64,000 nucleotides of DNA. Origin: Bacteroidota bacterium. Lineage in GTDB: Bacteria > Bacteroidota > Bacteroidia > J057 > JADKCL01. Every line of letters begins with the position of its first letter. Position 1 is the first letter of the stretch. The translations under genes were made by a program, and so were the position numbers. Below the pieces are notes generated by a model that saw nothing but the letters and a program-made list of their open reading frames with translations, did not search any database and was not told the DNA's origin. Of the stretch, positions 25,039 through 34,350 are shown piece by piece. The stretch covers positions 186,001-250,000 of the forward strand of contig JADKCL010000002.1 of NCBI GenBank assembly GCA_016718825.1, written 5' to 3'.

Positions 25039-26637
25039 TTATTGACCTACCGTCAAATTGCTTTTAAAGGAGGCTTTGATAGCTTCGATTTCTGCCCGCA
25101 AGGTTTCAATCTCTGTCTTCGAAGCCGATTGATCTGCTTGCATTGCCTCAATTTGAGCTTGCTGATCTTTCACGGCATTGACCAACAAGTAGGTGAAGGC
25201 CGAAGGGTCCACTTTCAAATATTCACCCGATGCATCCACCATATAAGGTGCAACTTGCTGCAACTCTTGGGCAATCACACCTACATAGACTTTCCCGATG
25301 TCTGCTGTGCCGCCGACCCCGTTGTATTCAAAGGTGACAGGGCGAATCGCTTTAAGCAAATCCATTCCATCAGCAAATGGCAAGACGTTGCGCTTGACAC
25401 GCATATCGCTCAAAGTAGCCCAAGCACCTCCACCAGGCTTATAGGCCGCGCCGGTGGCGTCAAAACGGAAAAATTCGGTATTGGCACCGCAACCCGATCC
25501 GCCTGCCTGAATGACAAAAGCATCCACACCATTACAATTGTCGCCGAGATTCACGCGCAATTCGCTGGCATCTGAACCTGCATTGTAGCGGCCCATCCAC
25601 AATGGATCGCTGTTTTCACTGTTGAAGGTCGGCCCGGCGTTGGCACCGGCAAAGTTGATGACATTGCCAAAGGAAGGAAGCACACCGGTATTCGGCGGAT
25701 TTGCAATTCCGACGCGTACATCACCATTAACATGCAACCGCACGCTGGGTGCATTGGTGCCGATACCCACGTTGCCGCCAGCTGTTACGCGCATCCGTTC
25801 CGTTGCTGCAGTCCTTGTGACGAAATCAACGGCATCGGTGGTGCCTACATAATTGGTTGCTGCATTGGTCCCGCCATTTCCATTCAATGTCCAGGCAAGC
25901 GTATTCAGGTTGGTAGTGGAAAGCACCCTGCTCCAAGGCGTTGCAGGGTTGTTGTCGGTCTTGCGGTAGTACAATTCCTGGTCAAAAAAACTGCCGGAAA
26001 TCTGCAAGGCGTAGTTGTTACCTGCATTGCTGTGGCGTGTATCAATCAGATGCCACCAAGAGTTGGCACCTGCTGGATAGTTTACCGGAACACTCGTTTC
26101 AAAAAAACCGGATTGTGCGCCTGCGCTGCCTTGCAAGCCGGCATCATTTCTCGTTTCCGTCCTCGAATTGCTGTTTCCGTAGCCAATCGTTCCGCTCGCC
26201 AAGTCAAGCCGGTAAAGCGGGGCAGGGGTTCCGATTCCCACATTGCCCGTGGATAAGACCCGCAACCGTTCCGTATTGGAGGTGCGCAGCACCAAATCAA
26301 CCGCATCGGTAGTTCCAACAAAATTCGCTGCCGGGCTTGTTCCGGCATTACCCAAAAGTGCCCAATCTGCGGTTCCTGTTTGCCAGGATGGTCCACCAAC
26401 GGTTTGCGTCAGCACCTGTCCATTGATTCCTGCCGGAATCACCGTCAAGGTACCATTCACATCTGCCCCAACGATTCTCGTTCCAATTCCAGCCAATGGA
26501 TTTACGCGCACGTTGCCAGCGACGTGGAGCCTTTCAAGCGGCGTGGCAATTCCAATTCCGACATTCTGAGCGGTAACTGTTCCGGCAAGCGCTCCTGCGC
26601 TCATCGCAAATCCTGCCAACCATTGTTTGACTTTCAT
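25039..26637 (-). CDS. Secreted repeat protein with S74 intramolecular chaperone domain
   Basis: A 532-residue protein with a signal peptide (MKVKQWLAGFAMSAGALAG...AQ). The middle holds repeats of the type NVGIGTxxPxxRLHVxGxVRV, a fibre-like motif seen at about residues 26-45, 132-145 and 290-312. The C-terminus carries the peptidase S74 domain, with SDMRVKRNVLPF and FEYNGV, YVGVIAQELQQV and a final coiled coil. S74 domains trimerise and fold phage tail spikes and bacterial surface fibres, often with self-cleavage. The coiled-coil tail (QAQIEAMQADQSASKTEIE) supports trimerisation. Probably a cell-surface or secreted fibre of unknown target. Confidence 0.88.
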   Translation of the reverse strand: MKVKQWLAGFAMSAGALAGTVTAQNVGIGIATPLERLHVAGNVRVNPLAGIGTRIVGADVNGTLTVIPAGINGQVLTQTVGGPSWQTGTADWALLGNAGTSPAANFVGTTDAVDLVLRTSNTERLRVLSTGNVGIGTPAPLYRLDLASGTIGYGNSNSRTETRNDAGLQGSAGAQSGFFETSVPVNYPAGANSWWHLIDTRHSNAGNNYALQISGSFFDQELYYRKTDNNPATPWSRVLSTTNLNTLAWTLNGNGGTNAATNYVGTTDAVDFVTRTAATERMRVTAGGNVGIGTNAPSVRLHVNGDVRVGIANPPNTGVLPSFGNVINFAGANAGPTFNSENSDPLWMGRYNAGSDASELRVNLGDNCNGVDAFVIQAGGSGCGANTEFFRFDATGAAYKPGGGAWATLSDMRVKRNVLPFADGMDLLKAIRPVTFEYNGVGGTADIGKVYVGVIAQELQQVAPYMVDASGEYLKVDPSAFTYLLVNAVKDQQAQIEAMQADQSASKTEIETLRAEIEAIKASFKSNLTVGQ

Positions 26638-26820
26638 ATCTATATTTTTGATGGAGACCCGAGCGTTGATCGAGGGATACTGTTGAATTTCGGATCAATG
26701 AGGCAATTTCTCAAAAACTGTCCAAAGAACAAAACAGTGTGGACCGAATAGAAGGGTAGAGGGTTGTGAATTCCGACTGATTTTCTGAGTTTTGACAAAA
26801 TTTTTGAAACACAGGTGGTT

Positions 26821-28062
26821 ATGGTGAATGAGAAACAAAGGATTGGCAGTCAAGAGGCAATAGCCCTTGAGGAAAAGTACGGAGCTCACAACTACCATCC
26901 ATTGCCTGTGGTACTGAGCAAGGGCGACGGGGTCCATGTTTGGGACTTGGAAGGCAAGAAGTACTACGACTTTTTGAGTGCTTATTCTGCTGTAAATCAA
27001 GGTCATTGCCACCCAAGAATCATCAATGCATTCGTGGAGCAAGCCAAGAACCTCACATTGGTTTCACGGGCTTTTTATTCGGACAAGCTTGGCGTCGCGG
27101 AGGAATACCTTTCCAAATACTTCGGCTTCGAGAAGGTTTTGATGATGAATTCAGGAGCTGAGGCTGTTGAAACCGCCATCAAAATCGTGCGGAAATGGGG
27201 CTATGAAGTGAAGGGTGTCGAACCCCACAAGGCCAAAATTGTCGTCTGCAGTGACAACTTCCATGGCCGTACCACGACGATCATTTCATTCTCGACCGAC
27301 CATGGTTCACGCGGCGGATTCGGGCCGTTTACGCCTGGATTTGAGGTGATTCCTTATTCCAGCATCCCTGCGATGGAGATGGCATTGGAAGATCCCAACG
27401 TTGTCGGATTCCTGTTTGAGCCGATTCAGGGCGAAGCAGGAGTGAAGGTCCCTGTCGATGGCTACCTGCGGGCGATCCGTGAGCAATGCTCCCGCCACAA
27501 TGTGCTGATGATGGCCGACGAAATTCAAACAGGCATCGGCCGCACGGGCAAAAAGCTTGCTTGTGACTATGAAAATGTGCGTCCAGACGTATTGATTTTG
27601 GGGAAGGCACTTTCCGGGGGGACGATGCCGGTTTCAGCGGTGCTTGCTGATCGGGATGTCATGGATATGCTCCATCCCGGGCAGCATGGTTCCACCTACG
27701 GTGGCAACCCGCTTGCCTGCGCGGTCATGATGGAGGCCTTGCAGGTGATGGAAGATGAAGGACTTGCCGACAATTCGGAGCGGTTGGGACATATTTTCCG
27801 GGCAAGATTGGATGCATTGAACCATCCAATGCTTGAATTTGTACGCGGAAAGGGGCTTTTTAACGCGATCGGCATTCGCCCGATTGGTGGATTCAAGGCC
27901 TGGGACGTGTGCCTGAAGATGAAGGAAAATGGTTTGCTCGCCAAGCCGACGCATGATCATATCATCCGGTTTGCACCACCCTTGGTCATTACCGAAGAGC
28001 AGGTACAAGAGGCTTGCGATATCATTATTGCCTCCATCAAGTCTTTTGAGGTAGGGATTTGA
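26821..28062 (+). CDS. rocD: Ornithine aminotransferase
   Basis: A PLP class III aminotransferase of 413 residues that converts ornithine and 2-oxoglutarate to glutamate-5-semialdehyde and glutamate. It begins KYGAHNYHPLPVVLSKGDG, characteristic of this enzyme. It contains the PLP-contacting MADEIQTGIGRTGK (D233) and the Schiff-base lysine K262 in LGKALSGGTMPVSAVL. The HGSTYGGNPLA segment is also conserved. ATG 26821 was preferred over the upstream GTG 26815. It is monocistronic. Confidence 0.95.
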   Translation: MVNEKQRIGSQEAIALEEKYGAHNYHPLPVVLSKGDGVHVWDLEGKKYYDFLSAYSAVNQGHCHPRIINAFVEQAKNLTLVSRAFYSDKLGVAEEYLSKYFGFEKVLMMNSGAEAVETAIKIVRKWGYEVKGVEPHKAKIVVCSDNFHGRTTTIISFSTDHGSRGGFGPFTPGFEVIPYSSIPAMEMALEDPNVVGFLFEPIQGEAGVKVPVDGYLRAIREQCSRHNVLMMADEIQTGIGRTGKKLACDYENVRPDVLILGKALSGGTMPVSAVLADRDVMDMLHPGQHGSTYGGNPLACAVMMEALQVMEDEGLADNSERLGHIFRARLDALNHPMLEFVRGKGLFNAIGIRPIGGFKAWDVCLKMKENGLLAKPTHDHIIRFAPPLVITEEQVQEACDIIIASIKSFEVGI

Positions 28063-28313
28063 TCCTTCCTTTTTCCTTCTTTGGAGGAAAGTGACCGAAA
28101 TCGAAAGATTCAAGCCTATGCGCTTGCGAATCAGTTGAATAGTTTCTATATTCCGAATGCCTACCTGTCGCAGGTATAGTTCGCTCTTGGTCCTTTTCGT
28201 TCAGTGCTACCACCTCCATCCATAGGTTGGTTTTGCCGCTGAATTGAGGGGCATTGGAACATCATCCGGCGACTGGGCGGCGAATGCGATGTTTTCGTTT
28301 CACTAAATTCCAG

Positions 28314-28637
28314 ATGATTATGACCCAAAGTACATCAGAAGTTCAGGTTGAGCGCGAGGCATTGTTGGCCCGAATCCGAAATTGGGAGCGGGAACTTGAC
28401 AGCTTGATCGCAGAAAATGGACAAGTGGTCCTCTTTGCGCATCAGGAAATAGACAAAAAGCTTGTGGCGCATTTTGAGAACCAATTTATCATCCAAAAAA
28501 ACCGGCTTGATCAATTGAAACACCACGTCAAGCTCACCGGCGGAGACCTGAAAACGCAGGAATCGCTCGATGAATTTTCCGGTTTCTTCTCCAAATTACA
28601 GTCTGACTTTGTCGCCTTTTCCGAATCATTGTCCTGA
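28314..28637 (+). CDS. Small coiled-coil protein of unknown function
   Basis: A 107-residue hydrophilic protein, strongly helical with Glu, Gln, Leu and Lys. The heptad-like segment LLARIRNWERELDSLIAENG is followed by helices with HLVA-type patterns. No family recognised and no signal peptide. ATG 28314 was chosen over an upstream TTG; a second ATG (28320) follows two codons later. It is convergent with the DUF2233 gene, 61 bp apart. Confidence 0.65.
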   Translation: MIMTQSTSEVQVEREALLARIRNWERELDSLIAENGQVVLFAHQEIDKKLVAHFENQFIIQKNRLDQLKHHVKLTGGDLKTQESLDEFSGFFSKLQSDFVAFSESLS

Positions 28638-28698
28638 ATGGACTCTGACGGCGGATTGAAAATTCTGCGAAGATCCGGTTGGCAGCTGAGGATTTGGC

Positions 28699-29523
28699 TC
28701 ACCGGTGCCTGATGCCGATCACGTTAGGAATTGGCCAAGCACGGTCGTTGGCGTCGGATTCAAAAAATCCGGTTTCATAGCTTCCAAAAAGGTCGATGTT
28801 GCAGTCCTTGGTTTGGAGGTATAGCGAAGCTTCAGGACCTCCCTCAAGGTACATGGCATTGTGCAAGTCAAGGTCGAGATCCAAGAGTTCGTTGATGAAA
28901 TCGTGGACTGAATAGGGTGACCGGCAGAAAATGAACAAGGCTTTGCCTGATTTGTCCATTCCCATTACCACCATGCTCCATTTTCGAGGCTGCTGTGACC
29001 AACGATTGGCCTGCTTGCAATCGATCATCCGGATGCCTTGGGTTACGTTTTGGTATTGATCCAGTAAGGATTTCCAGTTCTGACATTCCCGGTCGATGAT
29101 CTGAAAGGAGGGCAGCTTGGGTGAATTGGTTCCAAAGGCGATGAAAGTGTTGTCATCGTTGATCCGCGGGTTATAAACTTTGCCTCCCAACTTCATGTAG
29201 CCGACATTGGTGAGACCATCCATTTGGAACATTCCTGCATTCACTGCCGCTACAAGCCCAAATTCAGTGGACCATTGCTTGGCTGTTCGGGCCTTCCCTC
29301 CATGGTCGGCGGCGGCAAGTAGCTGGAATTCCCACTTGGTTGGATCAATTCGCACCACTTGAATTTTGCGGTTACCTACCTCAGAGGCTTGTTTCGCGGT
29401 CAATGTGGCGACTTCCATACCATCCTCCAATTGCTGCCAAATTCCTATGGGTTCGACTTGCGAAACTGCCCAGGAAAACCCGGAAAGGAGCAACATGGCA
29501 ACGGTGAAGATTCTGCTCAGCAC
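28699..29523 (-). CDS. DUF2233 / phosphodiester glycosidase-like secreted protein
   Basis: A roughly 274-residue exported protein of the NAGPA / DUF2233 family, named after the enzyme that uncovers mannose-6-phosphate. The diagnostic AAVNAGMFQMDG and the C-terminal YLEGGPEASLY motifs are present. The likely start is GTG 29523, 2 bp after the stop of the upstream membrane protein gene. It gives a signal peptide (SRIFTVAMLLLSGFSWAVSQ). A frame reading back to 29703 would overlap the upstream gene by 180 bp and is rejected. The true substrate is unknown; homologues act on glycan or phosphodiester bonds. Confidence 0.85.
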   Translation of the reverse strand: MLSRIFTVAMLLLSGFSWAVSQVEPIGIWQQLEDGMEVATLTAKQASEVGNRKIQVVRIDPTKWEFQLLAAADHGGKARTAKQWSTEFGLVAAVNAGMFQMDGLTNVGYMKLGGKVYNPRINDDNTFIAFGTNSPKLPSFQIIDRECQNWKSLLDQYQNVTQGIRMIDCKQANRWSQQPRKWSMVVMGMDKSGKALFIFCRSPYSVHDFINELLDLDLDLHNAMYLEGGPEASLYLQTKDCNIDLFGSYETGFFESDANDRAWPIPNVIGIRHR

Positions 29524-29525
29524 TT

Positions 29526-30119
29526 TTAGGCCCCGATTGGAAATTGCAGAAGGAGACAGAGATTCAAATCCAAGAGTAGCAGGATTCCCATGACAACCGT
29601 GATCCATATTTCTCGTTTTCGGATCGAAAGCAATTCCCTTGGAGTCTTGAAATTCAATAATATAATGGATGATACCTCCATCAATACAAGAAGAGCGATC
29701 CAAAATCCCATGAGTCCGGAAATTTCAGAATAGGCGATCTCTAAATAGGAAGAATCGTTTTTCAGATCCACGACGAATAACGAAACCACCACTTCGATCA
29801 TGGCTAGAAGTGCAAACCCCGAAGCTGAAAGCGTGAGAATATACCCCCACCGTTTGCCAAAACAGAGCAGGATGCCGCCCACCAGGAATGCAATGGTCGA
29901 CAGCAGCGTCGCGTTCATCAACAGGATCGTGCCTGCCATTTCCTTGAGGTAAAAAGAAAGCGGCATAAAAGCCAACATTTCCAAGGTAGGCTGCAGGATG
30001 ATGTAAATTTGAACCGTAGGGACAATCACAAACAGGAGCCCCAATACCACAAAAATCCACCTCCAAATAGAAGCAGAAATGGGCAGCGCGCTGGCGGATA
30101 CGGTACTTTTGGAATCCAT
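29526..30119 (-). CDS. Four-helix membrane protein, unknown
   Basis: A 197-residue protein with about five hydrophobic segments (around residues 18-42, 62-82, 88-108, 138-157 and 172-192). It has no recognised family. ATG 30119 is used; the two codons before it in the longer frame start with TTG. It is the first gene of a two-gene leftward operon with the DUF2233 protein, and a complete promoter lies 16 nt upstream. Confidence 0.7.
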   Translation of the reverse strand: MDSKSTVSASALPISASIWRWIFVVLGLLFVIVPTVQIYIILQPTLEMLAFMPLSFYLKEMAGTILLMNATLLSTIAFLVGGILLCFGKRWGYILTLSASGFALLAMIEVVVSLFVVDLKNDSSYLEIAYSEISGLMGFWIALLVLMEVSSIILLNFKTPRELLSIRKREIWITVVMGILLLLDLNLCLLLQFPIGA

Positions 30120-30135
30120 TTTCAAATCGAATGGT

Positions 30136-30165
30136 CAAAGATACCATCCATTTCATGGTGTGCAA
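30136..30165 (-). promoter_or_regulatory. Promoter TTG-N19-TATCTTTG
   Basis: Read leftward, TTG (30163-30165), a 19-nt spacer and TATCTTTG (30136-30143) match the Bacteroidota consensus. The -7 box is 16 nt from ATG 30119. Confidence 0.6.
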
Positions 30166-30498
30166 AACCCTGGTGATCCGATGGATATCCACAAAGCAAT
30201 CATTCTCATTGTCGAAAATGGGCAGATTCATTACATCGGCAAAGACGTTATCCACATTGGAATTGTAGGGATAAAGGCGCTGAATCCACAAGATTGACGG
30301 CGATACTATCAGCTAAATCGTTCCAGTTCCGATAAACCCTCAGAAAAACTTGGTATTTGACCTTCGATTTGTTACAAATTCACAGGGTGATGTGGATAAC
30401 TCTAAGGACGAGGATTTGGGAAGGAAAATGGATTGTATTTAATTAGATGAATGGAAAGATATGGGTTGGCCTGATGTCGTTCCTTTTATTGGAAGCAT
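30166..30498. other. Intergenic region before Pmp3-domain gene
   Basis: A+T-rich 333-bp stretch. I saw no gene-quality reading frame, repeat or terminator, and no complete promoter for the rightward gene at 30499. Confidence 0.5.
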
Positions 30499-31083
30499 AT
30501 GAAAAAGTTCAAAATTGTCATCGCCGCTGTATTAGCACTCTGCTTCGTAGAGGGAGCTTGGGCTATTGCCCCGGGCGGTGCCCTTGGAGGCGGCGGCAAA
30601 TCCGCACAACAGCACCCACAACAAGAAGGTGCCATCGTATCCCAGCCGGCTCAGGCAGCAGGACCGTCTGCTACGGATACACGTCAAATGGAAGCCTCGG
30701 ACATTACGCCGATCAAAGGCACGCAGGGGCAGCCTGAAAGCAAGGTCGCCATTGGCAAGCCTTCTTCAGAGGGTCAGGCAGGCAACGAATTCAATGAAGC
30801 AGAATTTGCAAAGATCGCCTCCGAGAATGCACGCAAGAAAGAGGTGCGCAGCCAACTCAAGCAAGCCTTGAAAAGCTACAGAGATGCGCAGAAATCAGAT
30901 TCTCCAGACGCACCCAACGACTCTGAGTTGTTGCTGTATGTGATTTTGGCATTTTTGCTTCCTCCTTTGGCCGTTGGTTTGTACATGAATGGCCTTACCA
31001 CTGAGTTTTGGATCTGCCTGTTGCTGACCATTCTCTTTTACATTCCAGGTTTGATCTACGCATTGATTGTAATCCTCAGGTAA
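30499..31083 (+). CDS. Exported protein with C-terminal Pmp3/YqaE membrane domain
   Basis: A 194-residue protein. It starts with a signal peptide (KKFKIVIAAVLALCFVEGAWA) and continues with a Gly/Gln/Ser-rich linker of about 115 residues that includes a charged EIRxL-type helix. The last 55 residues (LLLYVILAFLLPPLAVGLYMNG...) match the Pmp3/YqaE domain, two membrane helices with the typical FLPPLAVGL. Stand-alone Pmp3 proteins of about 55 residues modulate membrane potential under salt or cold stress. The N-terminal extension with a signal peptide is unusual. Monocistronic, ended by a clear terminator. Confidence 0.8.
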   Translation: MKKFKIVIAAVLALCFVEGAWAIAPGGALGGGGKSAQQHPQQEGAIVSQPAQAAGPSATDTRQMEASDITPIKGTQGQPESKVAIGKPSSEGQAGNEFNEAEFAKIASENARKKEVRSQLKQALKSYRDAQKSDSPDAPNDSELLLYVILAFLLPPLAVGLYMNGLTTEFWICLLLTILFYIPGLIYALIVILR

Positions 31084-31105
31084 TTTACTGAGGTCTAGAA
31101 ATATT

Positions 31106-31136
31106 AAAAATCCCTCGGTGACCCCGAGGGATTTTT
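31106..31136 (+). terminator. Terminator of Pmp3-domain gene
   Basis: A CCCTCGG / CCGAGGG stem with a 4-nt loop is flanked by AAAAAT and ATTTTT, 22 bp after the stop. Confidence 0.85.
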
Positions 31137-31402
31137 GTTGTTACGCATTGTTATGCTGCTCGGACAGATGAGATCCAATGTTGGAAGCAAGTAGCGCGTC
31201 AATGAACCAGGTGGGAAACCATCTGCATCGATGATCGAAAGGTTGATAGGATAGGACTGCATCAAACGTTCGAATCAAAAGGGTGGAAGCAAAGGCATTC
31301 TCGATCAGCTATCAGGTCCAAGGTTCCAAATCGATCAAGGAAATAAGCAAATGCATCGCATTGTTTGACGCGATGGGATATGCAACGCCGCCGAATAGAG
31401 AC

Positions 31403-31428
31403 TAAAAAAAAGCGGGCCAAGGCCCGCT
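31403..31428 (-). terminator. Terminator for leftward small secreted protein
   Basis: An 8-bp GC-rich stem (AGCGGGCC / GGCCCGCT) with an AA loop is followed, on the minus strand, by a run of seven to eight T residues, 31 bp after the stop of the leftward gene. Confidence 0.8.
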
Positions 31429-31459
31429 TCAATGATCATTTTTTGAGTTTCCAGAAATC

Positions 31460-31888
31460 TCAGCGGCCGTGTTTCCAGCGGTTGCGCTGACGTGTGCTTC
31501 TGAAATTGACGGGTTTGCCGTACTTGGTGTTGAATGTGGAATGGAAGAAGTTCCTGACTTTGGCGCGGCCAAGGATCTCTTTTTGAGCCATTTTGGACGT
31601 GTATTTGGCTGTTTTTGCCGAATACCGTGCATGCTGAAAAGGTTTTGCGGAGACGTCACTCGTCTTGGCATCCTTGGTGGATTCGTCCTTTTCTTTCCGA
31701 CCCCCACCTTTTTCCTTCTTTTCCTTCTTCTCCTTGTCATCCCCACCACCACCGAAGGTCAAATTTACCTCGGAGGATTGCTTTTCGGAGGTCAAAATTG
31801 GGCTGGCATTGACCTTTTCCCACTTCAGAAAAAGCACTGCCGCGACGCAAACCACCAACATTTTGATACGCATATCCTTCTTTTTCAT
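31460..31888 (-). CDS. Small exported basic protein, unknown
   Basis: A 142-residue protein with an N-terminal signal peptide (MRIKMLVVCVAAVLFLKW). The middle is a low-complexity lysine- and glycine-rich tract (KEKKEKKEKGGGRKEK) and the end is basic. No family recognised. The high Lys/Arg content suggests binding to polyanions or a structural role at the envelope. It has its own terminator and is divergent from the TonB receptor gene. Confidence 0.65.
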   Translation of the reverse strand: MKKKDMRIKMLVVCVAAVLFLKWEKVNASPILTSEKQSSEVNLTFGGGGDDKEKKEKKEKGGGRKEKDESTKDAKTSDVSAKPFQHARYSAKTAKYTSKMAQKEILGRAKVRNFFHSTFNTKYGKPVNFRSTRQRNRWKHGR

Positions 31889-31963
31889 GTAAACTTAATT
31901 CGAAAGTACAAACAATTCGGCATAACTGCTGCTTTTGACAAAAGGAATCTTATTCTTAATCGG

Positions 31964-31971
31964 TAAATTTG
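31964..31971 (+). promoter_or_regulatory. Candidate -7 box of the TonB receptor gene
   Basis: TAAATTTG lies 38 nt upstream of ATG 32010. No TTG at 19-21 nt upstream was found, so only one element of the promoter is supported. Confidence 0.35.
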
Positions 31972-32009
31972 GACTCTATTTTGAGATGATTTGTTACTCT
32001 AATTGCTTC

Positions 32010-34346
32010 ATGACACGTCGGCTACTTACCTTTTTGGGCTTCATCCTTCTGTTTTCCCTTGCCTCTGCACAGTCCACATTTACGCTGAGTGGAAAAGTCC
32101 GCGACGCTGAAACCGGCGATCCGCTTGCAGGCGCAGGTGTGTACGCACCCGGGAAAAAGGTCGGCGCTTACACGGATGAAAAAGGGAATTATTCCATTCA
32201 ATTGCCGGCCGATACCGTGACGGTGGTTTTTACCTTCACAGGATATGGGACTGTGAAAGAGGTCGTAACCTTGACAAAAAACAGCAACCTGGATGTCAAG
32301 ATCAATGAAACGGGTTCCACCATGGACGATGTTGTCATCGAAGCCAATTCGCTGGAAGAGAAGCTCAATAGCACCCAAATGAGTGCCAATAACCTCACGA
32401 TTGTCGAGGCAAAGAAGATTCCGGCGCTTTTTGGCGAGGTCGATATCATCAAGACGTTGCAGTTGAAGCCGGGTGTACAATCGGGCGGTGAGGGGCTTTC
32501 GGGATTGTACGTGCGCGGGGGAGGACCTGACCAGAATCTGTTTCTTGTGGATAATGCCCCTGTTTACAATCCAAGCCACCTTTTTGGACTTTTCAGCACG
32601 TTTAATGGTGACGCCGTCAAGGACGTAACGCTTTACAAAGGCGGATATCCAGCGCAGTTTGGAGGCAAGCTCAGTTCGGTGATCGACATTGGTCTGCGGG
32701 AAGGAAACATGAAGAAGTTCTCTGGAAGCGGTGGTATTGGTTTGATTTCTAGCCGCCTATCGCTGGAGCTGCCCATTATCCGGGACAAAGTATCTTTGAT
32801 TGTGGCAGGTAGACGCACCTATTTTGATGTCTTTACGCGCCAACTGAACATCATCAAAAAGGACAATCCCAATTACAACCCGATCCCGGACTACTACTTT
32901 TACGACTTCAATGCCAAGCTGACGATCAAAGCCTCACCACGCGACCAAATCAACGCCAGTTTTTATGGCGGTCGGGATAAATTCCGGTTCAATGCCGGTG
33001 ATTTTGACTTCAAATTGGGATGGGGAAACTTGGCAGGAGTTGTCGATTGGAGCCACGCCTTCAATTCCAAGCTATTGCTCAAGGTGATGGGCACCTTTTC
33101 CGACTATGACTACGCATTTGACAATGTATTTTCACAGTTCAAATTCAAATTGAGCTCTGGGATTCAAGATTTTGCCGGGCAAACACAGTTGTTGTGGAAG
33201 CCGACGGACCGCCACAACATCAAATCTGGAATCGCCTATACACATCATGCATTTGCTGTGGGCCGCTTCAATGCCTCAAGTGAAGACAATTCGGTCAATT
33301 TCGAGAGTGGCCAGAATTTTACTGGAAATGAACTCGGAGCCTATATCAACGACGAATTTGTAGCGGGCAAAAAGCTCTCTATCAATGGCGGCTTGCGGCT
33401 TTCAGGCTGGGTCGGCGGTGACACTTCTTACTTCGGATTGGAGCCACGCGCATCTGCGAAATACAGCATCAGTGACAAAGTGAGCATCAAAGCGGCCTAT
33501 GCGCGGATGTTTCAGTACGTGCACATGGTTTCGACATCCGGGGCCTCATTGCCGACGGATATGTGGTACCCATCGGGCAAGGTTGTGCGCCCGCAACGGA
33601 GCGACCAAGTCGCCGGAGGCGTGAGCATGCTCCTGGGAAAACAATTCCTGCTGAGTGATGAGGTATACTATAAATGGATGAACCGTCAGGTCGATTTCCG
33701 GGATGGCGCACAGATCTTTTTCAACGACGACCTCGATGGTGAATTCGTATTTGGGAAGGGGTGGGGCTACGGCAACGAAATCTATCTGGAAAAGAAACGC
33801 GGGCCTGGCAAAGGCTTGCTCGATCGTTTGAGCGGCTGGGTCGGCTATACGCTTGCTTGGAATTGGCGTCAATTTGCTGAAATCAATGATGGAAACAAGT
33901 TTCATCCGCGATTTGACCGCCGCAACGACATTACCGTCGTCCTCATCGAGGATCTTGGAAAACGTCTCAGTGTCTCTGCAACATGGGTCTATGGAACCGG
34001 GAATGCCGTGACGCTGCCGATCGCTTGGATGGTTTCCTCGGATCCCGTGCCAGGAAATGACATTAACATTATCCCAATTTACACCGAGCGCAATTCATTC
34101 AGGATGCCCAATTACCATCGCATGGACGTAGGCATGGTGTACAACATCCTTCCAAAATGGGGCGAATCAGACATTACCCTGAGCGTTTACAATGCCTACA
34201 GCCGCCGAAACGCCTATTTTCTTTATTTCGATACGGAAACGGAGACGCTACCCGGCACAGGGATTACTACTTTGACTGGATTCAAGGTCAAACAGGTGTC
34301 GCTTTTCCCGATCATTCCATCGCTTACCTGGAACTTCAAATTCTAA
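32010..34346 (+). CDS. TonB-dependent receptor with carboxypeptidase-regulatory-like domain
   Basis: A 778-residue outer-membrane protein. A signal peptide (MTRRLLTFLGFILLFSLASA) is followed by a CarboxypepD_reg-like domain (SGKVRDAETGDPLAGAGVY...). A plug domain at about 120-225 includes the GLYVRGGGPDQNLFLVD and PVYNPSHLFGLFSTF signatures, and a 22-strand barrel ends in an aromatic residue (F). ATG 32010 was preferred over a TTG-like upstream start. The pairing with a DUF4249 lipoprotein gene immediately downstream (4 bp gap) is the standard Bacteroidota arrangement for nutrient or metal uptake. The substrate is unknown. Confidence 0.93.
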   Translation: MTRRLLTFLGFILLFSLASAQSTFTLSGKVRDAETGDPLAGAGVYAPGKKVGAYTDEKGNYSIQLPADTVTVVFTFTGYGTVKEVVTLTKNSNLDVKINETGSTMDDVVIEANSLEEKLNSTQMSANNLTIVEAKKIPALFGEVDIIKTLQLKPGVQSGGEGLSGLYVRGGGPDQNLFLVDNAPVYNPSHLFGLFSTFNGDAVKDVTLYKGGYPAQFGGKLSSVIDIGLREGNMKKFSGSGGIGLISSRLSLELPIIRDKVSLIVAGRRTYFDVFTRQLNIIKKDNPNYNPIPDYYFYDFNAKLTIKASPRDQINASFYGGRDKFRFNAGDFDFKLGWGNLAGVVDWSHAFNSKLLLKVMGTFSDYDYAFDNVFSQFKFKLSSGIQDFAGQTQLLWKPTDRHNIKSGIAYTHHAFAVGRFNASSEDNSVNFESGQNFTGNELGAYINDEFVAGKKLSINGGLRLSGWVGGDTSYFGLEPRASAKYSISDKVSIKAAYARMFQYVHMVSTSGASLPTDMWYPSGKVVRPQRSDQVAGGVSMLLGKQFLLSDEVYYKWMNRQVDFRDGAQIFFNDDLDGEFVFGKGWGYGNEIYLEKKRGPGKGLLDRLSGWVGYTLAWNWRQFAEINDGNKFHPRFDRRNDITVVLIEDLGKRLSVSATWVYGTGNAVTLPIAWMVSSDPVPGNDINIIPIYTERNSFRMPNYHRMDVGMVYNILPKWGESDITLSVYNAYSRRNAYFLYFDTETETLPGTGITTLTGFKVKQVSLFPIIPSLTWNFKF

Positions 34347-34350
34347 ATCC

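Noticed and set aside
26695..27042. Minus-strand open frame of 115 codons around the rocD start
   Set aside because: Overlaps the well-supported aminotransferase start; no family features.
31137..31402. Possible small gene between the Pmp3 terminator and the leftward terminator
   Set aside because: No frame with good codon use or a recognisable product was seen in this 266-bp stretch.
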